Source: Terriglobia bacterium
GTDB taxonomy: Bacteria > Acidobacteriota > Terriglobia > Terriglobales > Acidobacteriaceae
Direction: 5' to 3'
DNA length: 64,000 nt
Assembly (NCBI GenBank): GCA_020073665.1
Contig: JAIQEU010000006.1
Coordinates: 464,773-528,772, forward strand
In this document: one piece after another, positions 50,125 to 57,897 of the stretch
Position numbering within the stretch: the first letter of the stretch is position 1
Layout of the letters: every line of letters begins with the position of its first letter
The notes under the pieces: generated by a model
Database searches by the model: none
Told to the model about the DNA's origin: nothing
What the model saw: only the letters and a program-made list of their open reading frames with translations
Program-made: the position numbers and the translations under genes

Positions 50125-51171
50125 ATGGCCACGACACCAACCAGTACGCCGGCGCCGAAAACCAACCGCATCGGCCTTACCGTGCTCGACTACCGCGGCG
50201 GCAAAACCACCCTGTGCGCGGGGTGCGGGCACAATGCTATTTCCGAGCGCATCATCGATGCCATGTACGAGATGGGCGTACCGCCGGAGCGGGTCATCAA
50301 GCCCAGCGGCATCGGCTGCTCCTCGAAGAGTCCGGCCTATTTCATGAGCCGTTCGCACAGCTTTAATGCGGTACACGGGCGCATGCCTTCGGTTGCTACT
50401 GGGGCGGTTCTAGCCAATCGCCGGCTGATCGCGCTGGGCCTCAGCGGGGATGGCGATAGCGCTTCCATCGGCATTGGGCAGTTCGTCCACCTGATGCGTC
50501 GCAACCTGCCGATTATCTACATCATTGAGGACAACGGCGTGTACGGGCTCACCAAGGGCCAGTTCTCGGCCACGGCTGACCTGGGTTCCAAACTGAAAAC
50601 GGGAGTGATTAACGATCTTCCTCCGATCGATACCTGCGCGTTGGCTATCACGCTGGGTGCGACTTTTGTGGGACGCTCGTTCTCCGGCGACAAGAAGCAA
50701 CTGCACGCCATGCTGAAGGCGGCGATCGCGCACCAGGGCACGGTCATGCTCGATGTTGTATCGCCGTGTGTGACCTTTAATGATCACGAGGGCTCGACAA
50801 AATCCTACAAGTACATGAAAGACCACGAGGAGCCCTTGCAGGACATCAGCTTCGTGCCGTCATTTGAAGAGATCGACGTTGAGTACGATCCCGGCACCAC
50901 CGTGGAAGTCACCATGCACGACGGCTCTCGGCTGCGGCTGAGCAAAGTGGAGGAGGATTACGATCCTACCCACCGCATCAATGCCATTCACCGCTTACAC
51001 GAGGCGCATGACAAGGGCGAGGTCCTGACGGGTGTTTTCTACGTCAACCCACAAGCACCAACCTTCATCGACATGCTAAACATGACCGACGAACCGCTGG
51101 CCACACTGCCGGAATCGGCGGTGCGTCCGGGAAGGGAAGTGTTGGAGCAGGTGATGGAGGAATTGCGCTAG
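50125..51171 (+). CDS. korB: 2-oxoacid:ferredoxin oxidoreductase subunit beta
   Basis: 348 aa starting one base after korA. Thiamine-diphosphate-binding features: CAGCGHNAISERIIDAM and IGCSSKSPAYFMSR, the GLSGDGDSASIGIGQFVHLMRRN metal/TPP motif, and EDNGVYGLTKGQFS. Cysteines C-x2-C and a later one, as in KorB, could hold the proximal 4Fe-4S cluster. It forms the catalytic unit with KorA. The operon ends at the hairpin at 51212-51235. Confidence 0.94.
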   Translation: MATTPTSTPAPKTNRIGLTVLDYRGGKTTLCAGCGHNAISERIIDAMYEMGVPPERVIKPSGIGCSSKSPAYFMSRSHSFNAVHGRMPSVATGAVLANRRLIALGLSGDGDSASIGIGQFVHLMRRNLPIIYIIEDNGVYGLTKGQFSATADLGSKLKTGVINDLPPIDTCALAITLGATFVGRSFSGDKKQLHAMLKAAIAHQGTVMLDVVSPCVTFNDHEGSTKSYKYMKDHEEPLQDISFVPSFEEIDVEYDPGTTVEVTMHDGSRLRLSKVEEDYDPTHRINAIHRLHEAHDKGEVLTGVFYVNPQAPTFIDMLNMTDEPLATLPESAVRPGREVLEQVMEELR

Positions 51172-51211
51172 GGATAGATGGTAGTTGGTGGCTGGGTTTC
51201 AGGAAAAAGAC

Positions 51212-51235
51212 AAAGCCCTCCTGACGGAGGGTTTT
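51212..51235. terminator. Bidirectional Rho-independent terminator
   Basis: CCCTCC TGAC GGAGGG (51216-51231) followed by TTTT on the plus strand; on the minus strand the same stem is followed by CTTTGTCTTTTT. It serves korB on the plus strand and the small minus-strand gene at 51269-51472. Confidence 0.8.
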
Positions 51236-51268
51236 GCTATTGCATGTGATGGACGGTTTTCCCAGCCC

Positions 51269-51472
51269 CTAGCTGCCAGTTGTCGCCTTTTCCGGCTCGC
51301 CGCTGTGCTCCGGATTCTCCCCCGGCTCGGGGAAGTCGGTGTCAGCGGCTTTCAGCATGGGGTCTTGGTCGCGATGGCCGAGTTGGCCCTGCATAGAAGT
51401 GTTGCCGTGCTGGCCCTTTTCTTCCTGCTCCAAGGCCCCCTTGAAGCGGTCCTGGTCCCGGTGTTCGATCAT
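51269..51472 (-). CDS. Small hydrophilic, probably disordered protein with internal HRDQD repeat
   Basis: 67 aa. It has no hydrophobic core: charged and polar throughout, rich in Glu, Gly, Gln, His and Pro, with EHRDQD and GHRDQD repeated and a GNTSMQGQLGH segment. A ribosome-binding site GGAGGG sits 9 nt before the ATG, a Rho-independent terminator lies just after the stop, and it starts divergently from the 2Fe-2S gene, so it looks like a genuine gene. The composition suggests a stress- or desiccation-type disordered protein (inference). The ribosome-binding site is part of a perfect hairpin. Confidence 0.72.
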   Translation of the reverse strand: MIEHRDQDRFKGALEQEEKGQHGNTSMQGQLGHRDQDPMLKAADTDFPEPGENPEHSGEPEKATTGS

Positions 51473-51481
51473 AGATAAATG

Positions 51482-51498
51482 CCCTCCGTAGGCGGAGG
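51482..51498 (-). promoter_or_regulatory. Hairpin sequestering the ribosome-binding site of the small gene
   Basis: In the minus-strand transcript CCTCCG CCTA CGGAGG (51498 to 51483) is a perfect 6-bp stem with a 4-nt loop, and its 3' arm is the GGAGGG ribosome-binding site itself. Such pairing could act as a simple thermosensor or protein-controlled switch. Function is inferred. Confidence 0.55.
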
Positions 51499-51652
51499 AA
51501 TCAGAAATGGCCTACGTAGGCTAGCCTACGACGAAACTTGTCCTCAGGGAAGGGCTGCTTTTGCCATGAGAGTTGGTGGTCAGCTTTCTCTCCAGCGTAC
51601 AGCCACCTTCGTTTTTCTCACGGCATCCAGGGTACCCTACAATTCCCTCAGG

Positions 51653-51976
51653 ATGACGGCGCCCACTACATTGTTCCGGCCTTACGCTCGCCTGGTAAAG
51701 ATCACTGTGCTGGGAAAGGAATTCGAAGTCCCCGAGAACAATAGCCTGCTGCGGTGTTTTCAATATCTGGCTCCGGAGCCGGTGTCCTATGGACGTTTCT
51801 GCTGGAACGAAGACTGCCAGTATTGCCGCGTCAGCTATGACCTGGGGGAAGGCACGCCGACCCGCGCCGCGATCTCTTGCAAGCTGATGGTGCAGGAAGG
51901 CATGCGCGTAAAAGAAGTGGCGACCGAGATCCGTTACTGCCTGCGGACACTGAACCTGGATGGAAAGAATCCCTAA
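51653..51976 (+). CDS. 2Fe-2S ferredoxin-like protein
   Basis: 107 aa from the ATG at 51653; the open frame reaches back to 51479 but the extension has no family character. The motif C50-x4-C55-x2-C58 (FCWNEDCQYCRVSY) with a later C76 (AISCKLMVQEGM) matches the plant/mammalian-type 2Fe-2S ferredoxin pattern, in a beta-grasp-like setting (VKITVLGKEFEVPENNSLL). It may act as an electron carrier or a regulator. KorAB, a ferredoxin-reducing enzyme, is immediately upstream, so it could be a partner, though KorAB normally uses 4Fe-4S ferredoxins. Confidence 0.78.
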   Translation: MTAPTTLFRPYARLVKITVLGKEFEVPENNSLLRCFQYLAPEPVSYGRFCWNEDCQYCRVSYDLGEGTPTRAAISCKLMVQEGMRVKEVATEIRYCLRTLNLDGKNP

Positions 51977-52146
51977 AGGCTGCCGTAACTCTCTCATTTA
52001 AGTAGCTCCCAGCGGTTTTGACGCTCCGCTTTCATTTACGCATGCTTTCCCCAAGCGAATAGGTATAGAATGCCGCCGGCCTTTCCCCAGGGGCCGTTCT
52101 TGGGCCTACCTTGCTAGGAAGAATTAGCTGTTTCAAGGAGGCTGAC

Positions 52147-53385
52147 ATGAAATCCAGCTATCGCTCGCTTATTGCGTCTCGACTACTGATCCCGATGATT
52201 TTGATGTTTGCCGGCAGTGCCTTGGCGTCAGGTGCGGCAGAGACCGTGATCTACAGCTTCCAAGATGGCGGCGACGGCGCCCATCCGCTGGCGGGCTTAG
52301 TCGCCGACCACGGTAATCTCTACGGTACGACCTCCAACGGCGGAGGCGGCCCCTGCACGGGTGGATGTGGCACCGTCTTTCAATTGACACCCTCTCAGGG
52401 CGACACCTGGACCGAGACCTTGCTCTACACCTTCCAAGGCGGCAATGACGGAGTCGCTCCCGAGGCTAGCCTGATCTTTGATGCCGCGGGCAATCTCTAC
52501 GGAACCACCGTAGTCGGCGGCTCGGCCGGGGTGGGAACTGTCTTCCAGTTGGCGCCGCAGGGTGGCTCCTGGGTGGAGACCGTGCTCTACAACTTCACTG
52601 GTGGGAGCGATGGCGCGTATCCGGTTGCTCCACTGGTATTCGATACGGTGGGAAATCTCTACGGCACGACGCTGTTTGGCGGCCCGCGGAATGCCGGCGT
52701 TGTCTTCCGCCTGGCGCCGCCAGCCCAGCAGGGCGGCGCATGGACCGAAACCGTGCTCCACACGTTCGGGCTAGGTAACGACGGCATCGACCCCATGGCG
52801 GGTCTGATTCTCGACAAACGAGGAGCGCTCTACGGCACCACCTATGACGGGCTGGTTTTCAAGTTGACGCCTCCCGCCCCGGGCCACACCACTTGGACCG
52901 AGAGGGTGCTGTACCGCTTCACTGGAGGAGGGAACAACGGCTCGGAGCCCTGCTCGCTGATTGCGGGCAGGAACGGCGTCTTGTACGGCACCACCAACCT
53001 GGGGGGAAGCCATGCCAATGCCGGAACGGTCTTCCAGTTGACGCCGGCACCCAGCGGGAAGTGGACCGAGGCTACGCTCTACAGCTTCACGGGAGGTACT
53101 GATGGTGGCTTGGCCTGCGGGCGGCTGGTTGCCGATCGGGCGGGCAATCTCTACGGCACCACCTCGGGTAACGGACAGAATATTCCGGGCACGGTCTTCC
53201 AACTGACGCCGCCGGCCCAGCAGGGCGGTGTCTGGACCGAGACCACTTTGCACGACTTTGCTGGCGGCCAGGACGGATTGTCTCCCGCGGGAGGCGTGAT
53301 CTTCGGCAAGGGCGGCGCGCTTTATGGCACTACCGCTGCCGGTGGTTTACCTGGAGGCGGAACCGTGTATCAGGTCGTCCCCTAG
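52147..53385 (+). CDS. Secreted GloVer-repeat protein
   Basis: 412 aa from the ATG at 52147, which has CAAGGAGG 5-8 nt upstream and starts a signal peptide (RLLIPMILMFAGSALASG). It is made of about eight repeats with DGxxPxAGLxxDxxGNLYGTT..GG..GTVFQLTP cores. Unlike the protein at 2429-4018 it has no IPT domain. Probably an extracellular propeller-like protein; the ligand is unknown. Confidence 0.84.
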   Translation: MKSSYRSLIASRLLIPMILMFAGSALASGAAETVIYSFQDGGDGAHPLAGLVADHGNLYGTTSNGGGGPCTGGCGTVFQLTPSQGDTWTETLLYTFQGGNDGVAPEASLIFDAAGNLYGTTVVGGSAGVGTVFQLAPQGGSWVETVLYNFTGGSDGAYPVAPLVFDTVGNLYGTTLFGGPRNAGVVFRLAPPAQQGGAWTETVLHTFGLGNDGIDPMAGLILDKRGALYGTTYDGLVFKLTPPAPGHTTWTERVLYRFTGGGNNGSEPCSLIAGRNGVLYGTTNLGGSHANAGTVFQLTPAPSGKWTEATLYSFTGGTDGGLACGRLVADRAGNLYGTTSGNGQNIPGTVFQLTPPAQQGGVWTETTLHDFAGGQDGLSPAGGVIFGKGGALYGTTAAGGLPGGGTVYQVVP

Positions 53386-53435
53386 GGCGCGCTAGTTCGA
53401 TTTCCTCGGAGCACTGGTGGTTGAACAGTTTTAAC

Positions 53436-54284
53436 TTACTGCGGCGGTGCTTTGCGCGCGGTAGTTCCCGTAGCGGACACACCCAGCTTGTGCAAACGGT
53501 CGCGTGCCTGAGCGGCTTCTCCGGACTTCGGATAGCGCTGAATGACATGCCGCAGCGTGGCGATCCCGTCGTCCTTTTGGCCCAGCTCAATCAGGGCAAA
53601 ACCCTTCTTTAATTCCGCCGATGGCGCCTTGTTGCCGGTTGGGAAGTTCTGCAGTACCTGGTCGTAATCCTTCGCAGCCTGCTGGTAGTTCCCCTGCCGG
53701 TACTCGATGTCGGCCAGGTAGAAGTAGGAATTCCCGGCCAGATCGGTGTTCGGGTAGTACTTGAGGTAGTCGGAGAATTCCTGCACAGCCAGTTCATTTT
53801 TCCCAGCGTTGAAGTCGCGCAGGGCGTTGTTGTAGAGCACGTCCGGCGGAGGTGCCTGGGCCTGTTGCTGCTGTTGTGCCTGCTGGGCGGCCAGGGTCTG
53901 CTGCGAAGACTGCATGTCTTCCAGTTGTTTGCTGACCTTGGCCAGGCGAGCTTTGAGTTCGTCGAGGGTGTCGTTGAGCGCCTGGATCTGGCCCGAAATC
54001 TGGTCCACGCGGGCGCCGCTGTCATTCTGCTGTTTTTGCAGCGTGGCCTGCAGTTCGGTGATGGACGCAGCCACCTTGTTCATGTTGTCGGTGCTTTGCT
54101 CGACCAGGTGCTGCATCACGCCCATGCGCTCGTCGAACGATTGCTTCATCTGCGACATCTGCTGCTGCAGAGCGTCCACCTGGGTTTGCAGCTGGACAAT
54201 CTCCTTGCTTACGCCCCAGGCGGGAGTGATGCCCACGAACAGAATCGATGCCAAAAGAATGCTCAAAAATCGTTGCATTTTCAT
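53436..54284 (-). CDS. cpoB: Tol-Pal system protein CpoB (YbgF)
   Basis: 282 aa. Signal peptide MKMQRFLSILLASILFVGI, then a coiled coil rich in Gln (KEIVQLQTQVDALQQQMSQM to about 140, ending in a poly-Gln run), then three TPR-like units (VLYNNALRDFNAGKNELAV, SYFYLADIEYRQGNYQQA, AELKKGFALIELGQKDDG). This matches YbgF/CpoB, the periplasmic TPR protein that links peptidoglycan synthesis with Tol-Pal. It is the last gene of the tol operon. Confidence 0.9.
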   Translation of the reverse strand: MKMQRFLSILLASILFVGITPAWGVSKEIVQLQTQVDALQQQMSQMKQSFDERMGVMQHLVEQSTDNMNKVAASITELQATLQKQQNDSGARVDQISGQIQALNDTLDELKARLAKVSKQLEDMQSSQQTLAAQQAQQQQQAQAPPPDVLYNNALRDFNAGKNELAVQEFSDYLKYYPNTDLAGNSYFYLADIEYRQGNYQQAAKDYDQVLQNFPTGNKAPSAELKKGFALIELGQKDDGIATLRHVIQRYPKSGEAAQARDRLHKLGVSATGTTARKAPPQ

Positions 54285-54306
54285 AATTTCACCATGATGA
54301 AGCCTA

Positions 54307-54356
54307 GGCTCCAGGGTAGTTCAAAATCCAACACCTGGAGCCCAAGGCCTGGAGCC
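54307..54356. repeat. Mutually exclusive inverted-repeat arms between pal and cpoB
   Basis: GGCTCCAGG (54307-54315) can pair with either of two CCTGGAGCC copies (54334-54342 and 54348-54356). Both copies are exact, so two alternative hairpins are possible in the pal-cpoB spacer transcript. Confidence 0.55.
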
Positions 54357-54421
54357 TTTGAGATAGCCGCGCCTTCCGGGTGGCCGCCGAGACGCCAGCC
54401 CTGCCAACTACTCGCCGCCAG

Positions 54422-55153
54422 TTACTTCTGATATACGAAGTGACCGCGCCGGTTCTGCTGCCAGCACTCCTCGTTCGACTCGGTGCAGAACGGCTTTTCC
54501 TTGCCGTAGCTGATGGTCTTGATGCGGCTGGCCGCGACGCCGCCTTGCACTAGAGCGTTCTTGACGGCTCCTGCGCGGCTGTCGCCCAGAGCCAGGTTGT
54601 ATTCCGTGGACCCGCGCTCGTCGCAGTGTCCCTGGACCGTGAAGTTGATGTTGGGATGCTGCTTGAGGAAGTCGATGTCACCTTGCAGCGCCGCCTGCTG
54701 GTCGGCGCGGATGTCGCTCTTGTCGTAATCGAAGAAGACGTCTCTCACGTTCTGGGCGAACAGCTCTTCCTCGGTGGCCGACGGCGGTGGAGGCGGCGGT
54801 GGAGGTGTGGTCACGGTGACGCGTGCGGTGGCCTCCTGGGTTCCTCCGGCGCCTTTCGCCATGAGGTGATAGGTGGTGGAGTCAGCCGGGGTCACCTGCT
54901 GCGAACCGCTGGCCTGTACGGCACCGATGCCGTCAATGCTGACGTCGGTGGCGTTGGTGGTCTGCCAGGTCAGGCTCGTGGACTGGCCCTTCTCGATGGT
55001 GTTGGGATTGGCCGTCAGCGAAGCGGTCGGCGCCGCCGGCGGCGGTGGTGGCGGAGGCGGCGGTGGCGCCACCTTCTTCTTGCAGGCGCCCAGCATCATG
55101 ACGGCGCCCAAAGCGAATACCAGCATGGCCCATTTCAATTTTGGCTGCTTCAC
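54422..55153 (-). CDS. pal: Peptidoglycan-associated lipoprotein with an extra Ig-like domain
   Basis: 243 aa. Signal with lipobox LGAC, then a proline run, an Ig-like segment of about 75 residues (PTASLTANPNTIEKGQSTSL to TARVTVT), a second proline run, and the OmpA/Pal domain with FFDYDKSDIRADQ, VQGHCDERGSTEYN and LGDSRA. The OmpA part binds diaminopimelate-containing peptidoglycan. The Ig-like insertion is not part of the classic Proteobacterial Pal. It lies in the tolQ-tolR-tolA-tolB-pal-cpoB order. Confidence 0.92.
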   Translation of the reverse strand: MKQPKLKWAMLVFALGAVMMLGACKKKVAPPPPPPPPPPAAPTASLTANPNTIEKGQSTSLTWQTTNATDVSIDGIGAVQASGSQQVTPADSTTYHLMAKGAGGTQEATARVTVTTPPPPPPPPSATEEELFAQNVRDVFFDYDKSDIRADQQAALQGDIDFLKQHPNINFTVQGHCDERGSTEYNLALGDSRAGAVKNALVQGGVAASRIKTISYGKEKPFCTESNEECWQQNRRGHFVYQK

Positions 55154-55279
55154 TGTCTCCTCCGTGCATTATCGGCGCGCCCCTTGCTCGTGGCGCGGCG
55201 GCTGTCCGTTCGGGGCGGTCTGGTCGAGCCGCCTCTTTCCGGATTCGTATGATGAAAGACCAGAAATCATGAGTGCGAT

Positions 55280-56665
55280 TTACTTCCAACTCCAGTTCGG
55301 TTGCGTGTTGCTTCCGGCGGTGGTCAATTGCTTCTGATTGGTGCCGTCTGCCAGCATGGTCCAGATCTGCTCACTCCCCGAGCGGCTGGACTGGAAGATT
55401 ACGTGCCGTCCGTCGGGCGACCACGAAGGAAAATCATTCCTTCCGCCATCGTGGGTCAACTGTACCCATTGCTTGCTGGCTACATCCATTATGTATATAT
55501 CTTGCGCTCCTGGGGCCCCTGGACCATAGTGCCGAATCCAGGAAAACAGCAGAAATTGCCCATTTGGGGACCAGGATGGCGAGACGGCGTAGCCTTCGTC
55601 GGTGACCCGCTGCAGGTTGGTACCGTCCGCATCCATCAGGTAAATCTGGGGTAGCCCGGTGCGGCCACTTACGAAGGCAAGTTGCGCACCGGTCTTGCGG
55701 TTCCACACCGGGGAAACATCGGGGCCTCTGGAGGAAGTAAGCCGTTTCAAGTTCGCGCCTGATGCATCCACTACGTAAAGTTCAGGTGCCCCGCTGCGCG
55801 ACGATGAGAAAGCCAGCTTGGTGCCGTCCGGGGTCCACGCCGGGGAGAGATTGGTTCCGCCAAACCTGGGGAAGGTGACCAGGCGGTTGAGATCCATCGA
55901 GTACATCAGAATGTCCCAACCACCACCGGTCATGGAGCTGAACGCCAGCCTCGATCCGTCGGGCGAGATGCGCGGCGAAAGCGAAATGCTTGCCTGGTGA
56001 GTGACCTGGTGCTGGTTGGCCCCGTCGTAATCCATGACCCAGGCTTCTTTGTGGCTGCTGCGGCTGCTGACAAAGAAAATCCTGCTTTCGGTGATGCCGG
56101 CAATGCCACCGCCCAGGCGGAAGATGATCTCGTTGGCGAACTTGTGTGCGGTGGTACGAGCTGCGTCGGCAGTGGCGGCGTCGGTGTACTGCTTGCCCAG
56201 GACTTGCGGTGAAGAGATGTTCTTCACGTCATAGAGCCAGCCCTGCACCGTCAGTGTGTTTGCGGCAGTTCCCAGATTGCCGAACGCCAGCATGGAGGCA
56301 TTCGGTGGCGGCTCACTCCACGCGTCGAACTTCACTTCGTTGGGGCTGCCCGGAGCGGCGAGGGGGAAGAAACTCTTCGAGACCATGTCGAAGATGCCGG
56401 CGTTGTCCAGATCGTTCCACAGGGTGTCGTTAAAGGTTTTCAGCAGGTCGGGATTGCGGGGATCCGGCGTGGAAGCCTTGAACTCGGGGACCGCCAGGCG
56501 GACTTTTTCCACGCCTAAGCCAGTGCCGGTGCGGATCCAGTCCTGCGCTGCGCCGGGGAGAGAAATCAGTAACACACTGGTAAGGACAAGCAGGCCGAGC
56601 CGCGGACGGGACGCCCGCGAGACAGCCGGCGGGACGCCGGCGCTACCAGATAAATGCGAATTCAA
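55280..56665 (-). CDS. tolB: Tol-Pal system beta-propeller protein TolB
   Basis: 461 aa with a TTG start, supported by GAGGAG 9 nt upstream (56675-56680). Residues 5-22 (LSGSAGVPPAVSRASRPR) come mostly from the palindromic repeat at 56625-56646 and its upstream half; they give the basic n-region of a signal peptide whose core is LGLLVLTSVLLISL. The periplasmic N-terminal domain (VRLAVPEFKA) is followed by a TolB/PD40 propeller with SPDGSRLAFSSMTGG, TPDGTKLAFSSSRSG and SPNGQFLLFSW units. TolB interacts with Pal and TolA. Confidence 0.93.
   Translation of the reverse strand: MNSHLSGSAGVPPAVSRASRPRLGLLVLTSVLLISLPGAAQDWIRTGTGLGVEKVRLAVPEFKASTPDPRNPDLLKTFNDTLWNDLDNAGIFDMVSKSFFPLAAPGSPNEVKFDAWSEPPPNASMLAFGNLGTAANTLTVQGWLYDVKNISSPQVLGKQYTDAATADAARTTAHKFANEIIFRLGGGIAGITESRIFFVSSRSSHKEAWVMDYDGANQHQVTHQASISLSPRISPDGSRLAFSSMTGGGWDILMYSMDLNRLVTFPRFGGTNLSPAWTPDGTKLAFSSSRSGAPELYVVDASGANLKRLTSSRGPDVSPVWNRKTGAQLAFVSGRTGLPQIYLMDADGTNLQRVTDEGYAVSPSWSPNGQFLLFSWIRHYGPGAPGAQDIYIMDVASKQWVQLTHDGGRNDFPSWSPDGRHVIFQSSRSGSEQIWTMLADGTNQKQLTTAGSNTQPNWSWK
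56625..56646 (+). repeat. Palindromic dispersed repeat, copy 5, inside tolB
   Basis: GCCGGCGGGACGCCGGC followed by GCTAC. On the minus strand it encodes part of the tolB N-terminus. The left half CGGGACGCCCGCGAGACA continues the composite element. Confidence 0.85.
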
Positions 56666-56696
56666 CGTTACAGTCTCCTCTACTGACTACTCGCTG

Positions 56697-57485
56697 CTAT
56701 CTTTTGTAATCGAACCAGAACTCGACTGATACCTTATTGCCGGAATAATCCGGAGGCAACGGACCAAAAGTATCAATACGCTGAATGGCCCTCACCGCTG
56801 ACTGATCGAGCGAAGGGACACCGCTGGACTGCTCAATCTGCACATTGGCGGGGTGTCCGTCGCGCATCACGTCAAAGATGATGTAGACGCGCTGGGCCTC
56901 AGTGATACGCGGGTCCACCTCATACTTCAACCAGTTCTCGGAAACCTTCTGCTGCACCACCCGCACATACCAAGCGAAACGCGTGCCGAAGTCTCCGCCA
57001 CCTCCAGTGAAACCGAATCCACCCTTGGCTCCGGCGGCGCTGAACGTGCCATAAGGGCCGCTGACCGGTCCACCCTGTCCGAAGGGCACAACGTTGTTGG
57101 CTTCCTCGACGGGCTCAGGCTGAGCCTTCTGCTTGCTGGCGCTGGTCTCTTTCTTAGGCTTCTTCTTGCTGGCCTTGTCCGGAATAGGGATAGCTTCCGG
57201 CGCCTTCTCCTCGACCTTTGGCAGGGACTGAGAAAGCCCCTTGGAATCGTTGGCGAGCACGTTCTGCGTCTGAACTTGGCTGGCCGGAAGCGGAATGGTG
57301 CTGACCAGAGTGGCGCCGATGGCGTCGCCGCCGCCGCCCGCACCCCAACTCGAGCCACTGCCCCGGGGTGCAACCACCGCGTACAGCACAATGGAGCCGG
57401 CCACGAGCGCGTGCAACGCCAACGACCAGGTCAGGTTGCGACCCCAGCGGTCATGTTCGAAAAAGATTTCAGCGTTGGCTGCCAT
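56697..57485 (-). CDS. tolA: TolA/TonB-type energy transducer
   Basis: 262 aa from the ATG at 57485, overlapping the tolR end by 17 bp. N-terminal cytoplasmic lead EIFFEHDRWGRNLTW and a single transmembrane helix (SLALHALVAGSIVLYAVV), then a Lys/Pro-rich periplasmic linker (KASKKKPKKET...) and Gly-rich stretch, and a C-terminal TonB-like domain with YVRVVQQKVSENWLKYEVD and VYIIFDVMRDGHPANVQIEQSSG. By context it is the TolA partner of TolQ/TolR, though its C-terminal domain is TonB-like. Confidence 0.88.
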   Translation of the reverse strand: MAANAEIFFEHDRWGRNLTWSLALHALVAGSIVLYAVVAPRGSGSSWGAGGGGDAIGATLVSTIPLPASQVQTQNVLANDSKGLSQSLPKVEEKAPEAIPIPDKASKKKPKKETSASKQKAQPEPVEEANNVVPFGQGGPVSGPYGTFSAAGAKGGFGFTGGGGDFGTRFAWYVRVVQQKVSENWLKYEVDPRITEAQRVYIIFDVMRDGHPANVQIEQSSGVPSLDQSAVRAIQRIDTFGPLPPDYSGNKVSVEFWFDYKR

Positions 57486-57897
57486 GCGAATCGAGCGGCT
57501 GCGTGACGATACTGACGTTGCTGATGCCGGATTGTTTGACGGCATCCATCACCGTCGCAAAGGCTCCGAAGGGTACGTTTTCATCGGCGCGGACAAAAAT
57601 CGACTGGTGCTGTGGATCGCGTATCTTCTGCCGGATTTTTGCTGCGACTTCGTTGATGTTGACCGGATCGTTGCCCAGAAAAACGCGCTGCTGCTTGTTG
57701 ATGCTGATCACCAGGCGTTCTTCGGTGATCTCCTTCACGGTACGGGTCCTGGGGACGTTGAGTTCGATGCCCGACTGCAACACCGGCGCGGTCACCATGA
57801 AGATGATGAGCAGCACCAGCACTACGTCCACCAGCGGGGTAATGTTGATGTCGGCGAGCGAAGTTTGGGTGCGTCCGTTGGAGGCTGTAAAAGCCAT
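57469..57897 (-). CDS. tolR: TolR/ExbD-family proton-channel protein
   Basis: 142 aa with one N-terminal transmembrane helix (ITPLVDVVLVLLIIFMVT) that carries the conserved Asp of the NITPLVD motif, and a periplasmic domain VPRTRTVKEITEERLVISIN, DPVNINEVAAKIRQKI. Its ATG overlaps the tolQ stop by one base. It forms the energising motor with TolQ. Confidence 0.94.
   Translation of the reverse strand: MAFTASNGRTQTSLADINITPLVDVVLVLLIIFMVTAPVLQSGIELNVPRTRTVKEITEERLVISINKQQRVFLGNDPVNINEVAAKIRQKIRDPQHQSIFVRADENVPFGAFATVMDAVKQSGISNVSIVTQPLDSHGSQR

Noticed and set aside
54380..54406. Further repeat copy between pal and cpoB
   Set aside because: GAGACGCCAGCCCTGCC is too diverged from the core to call.
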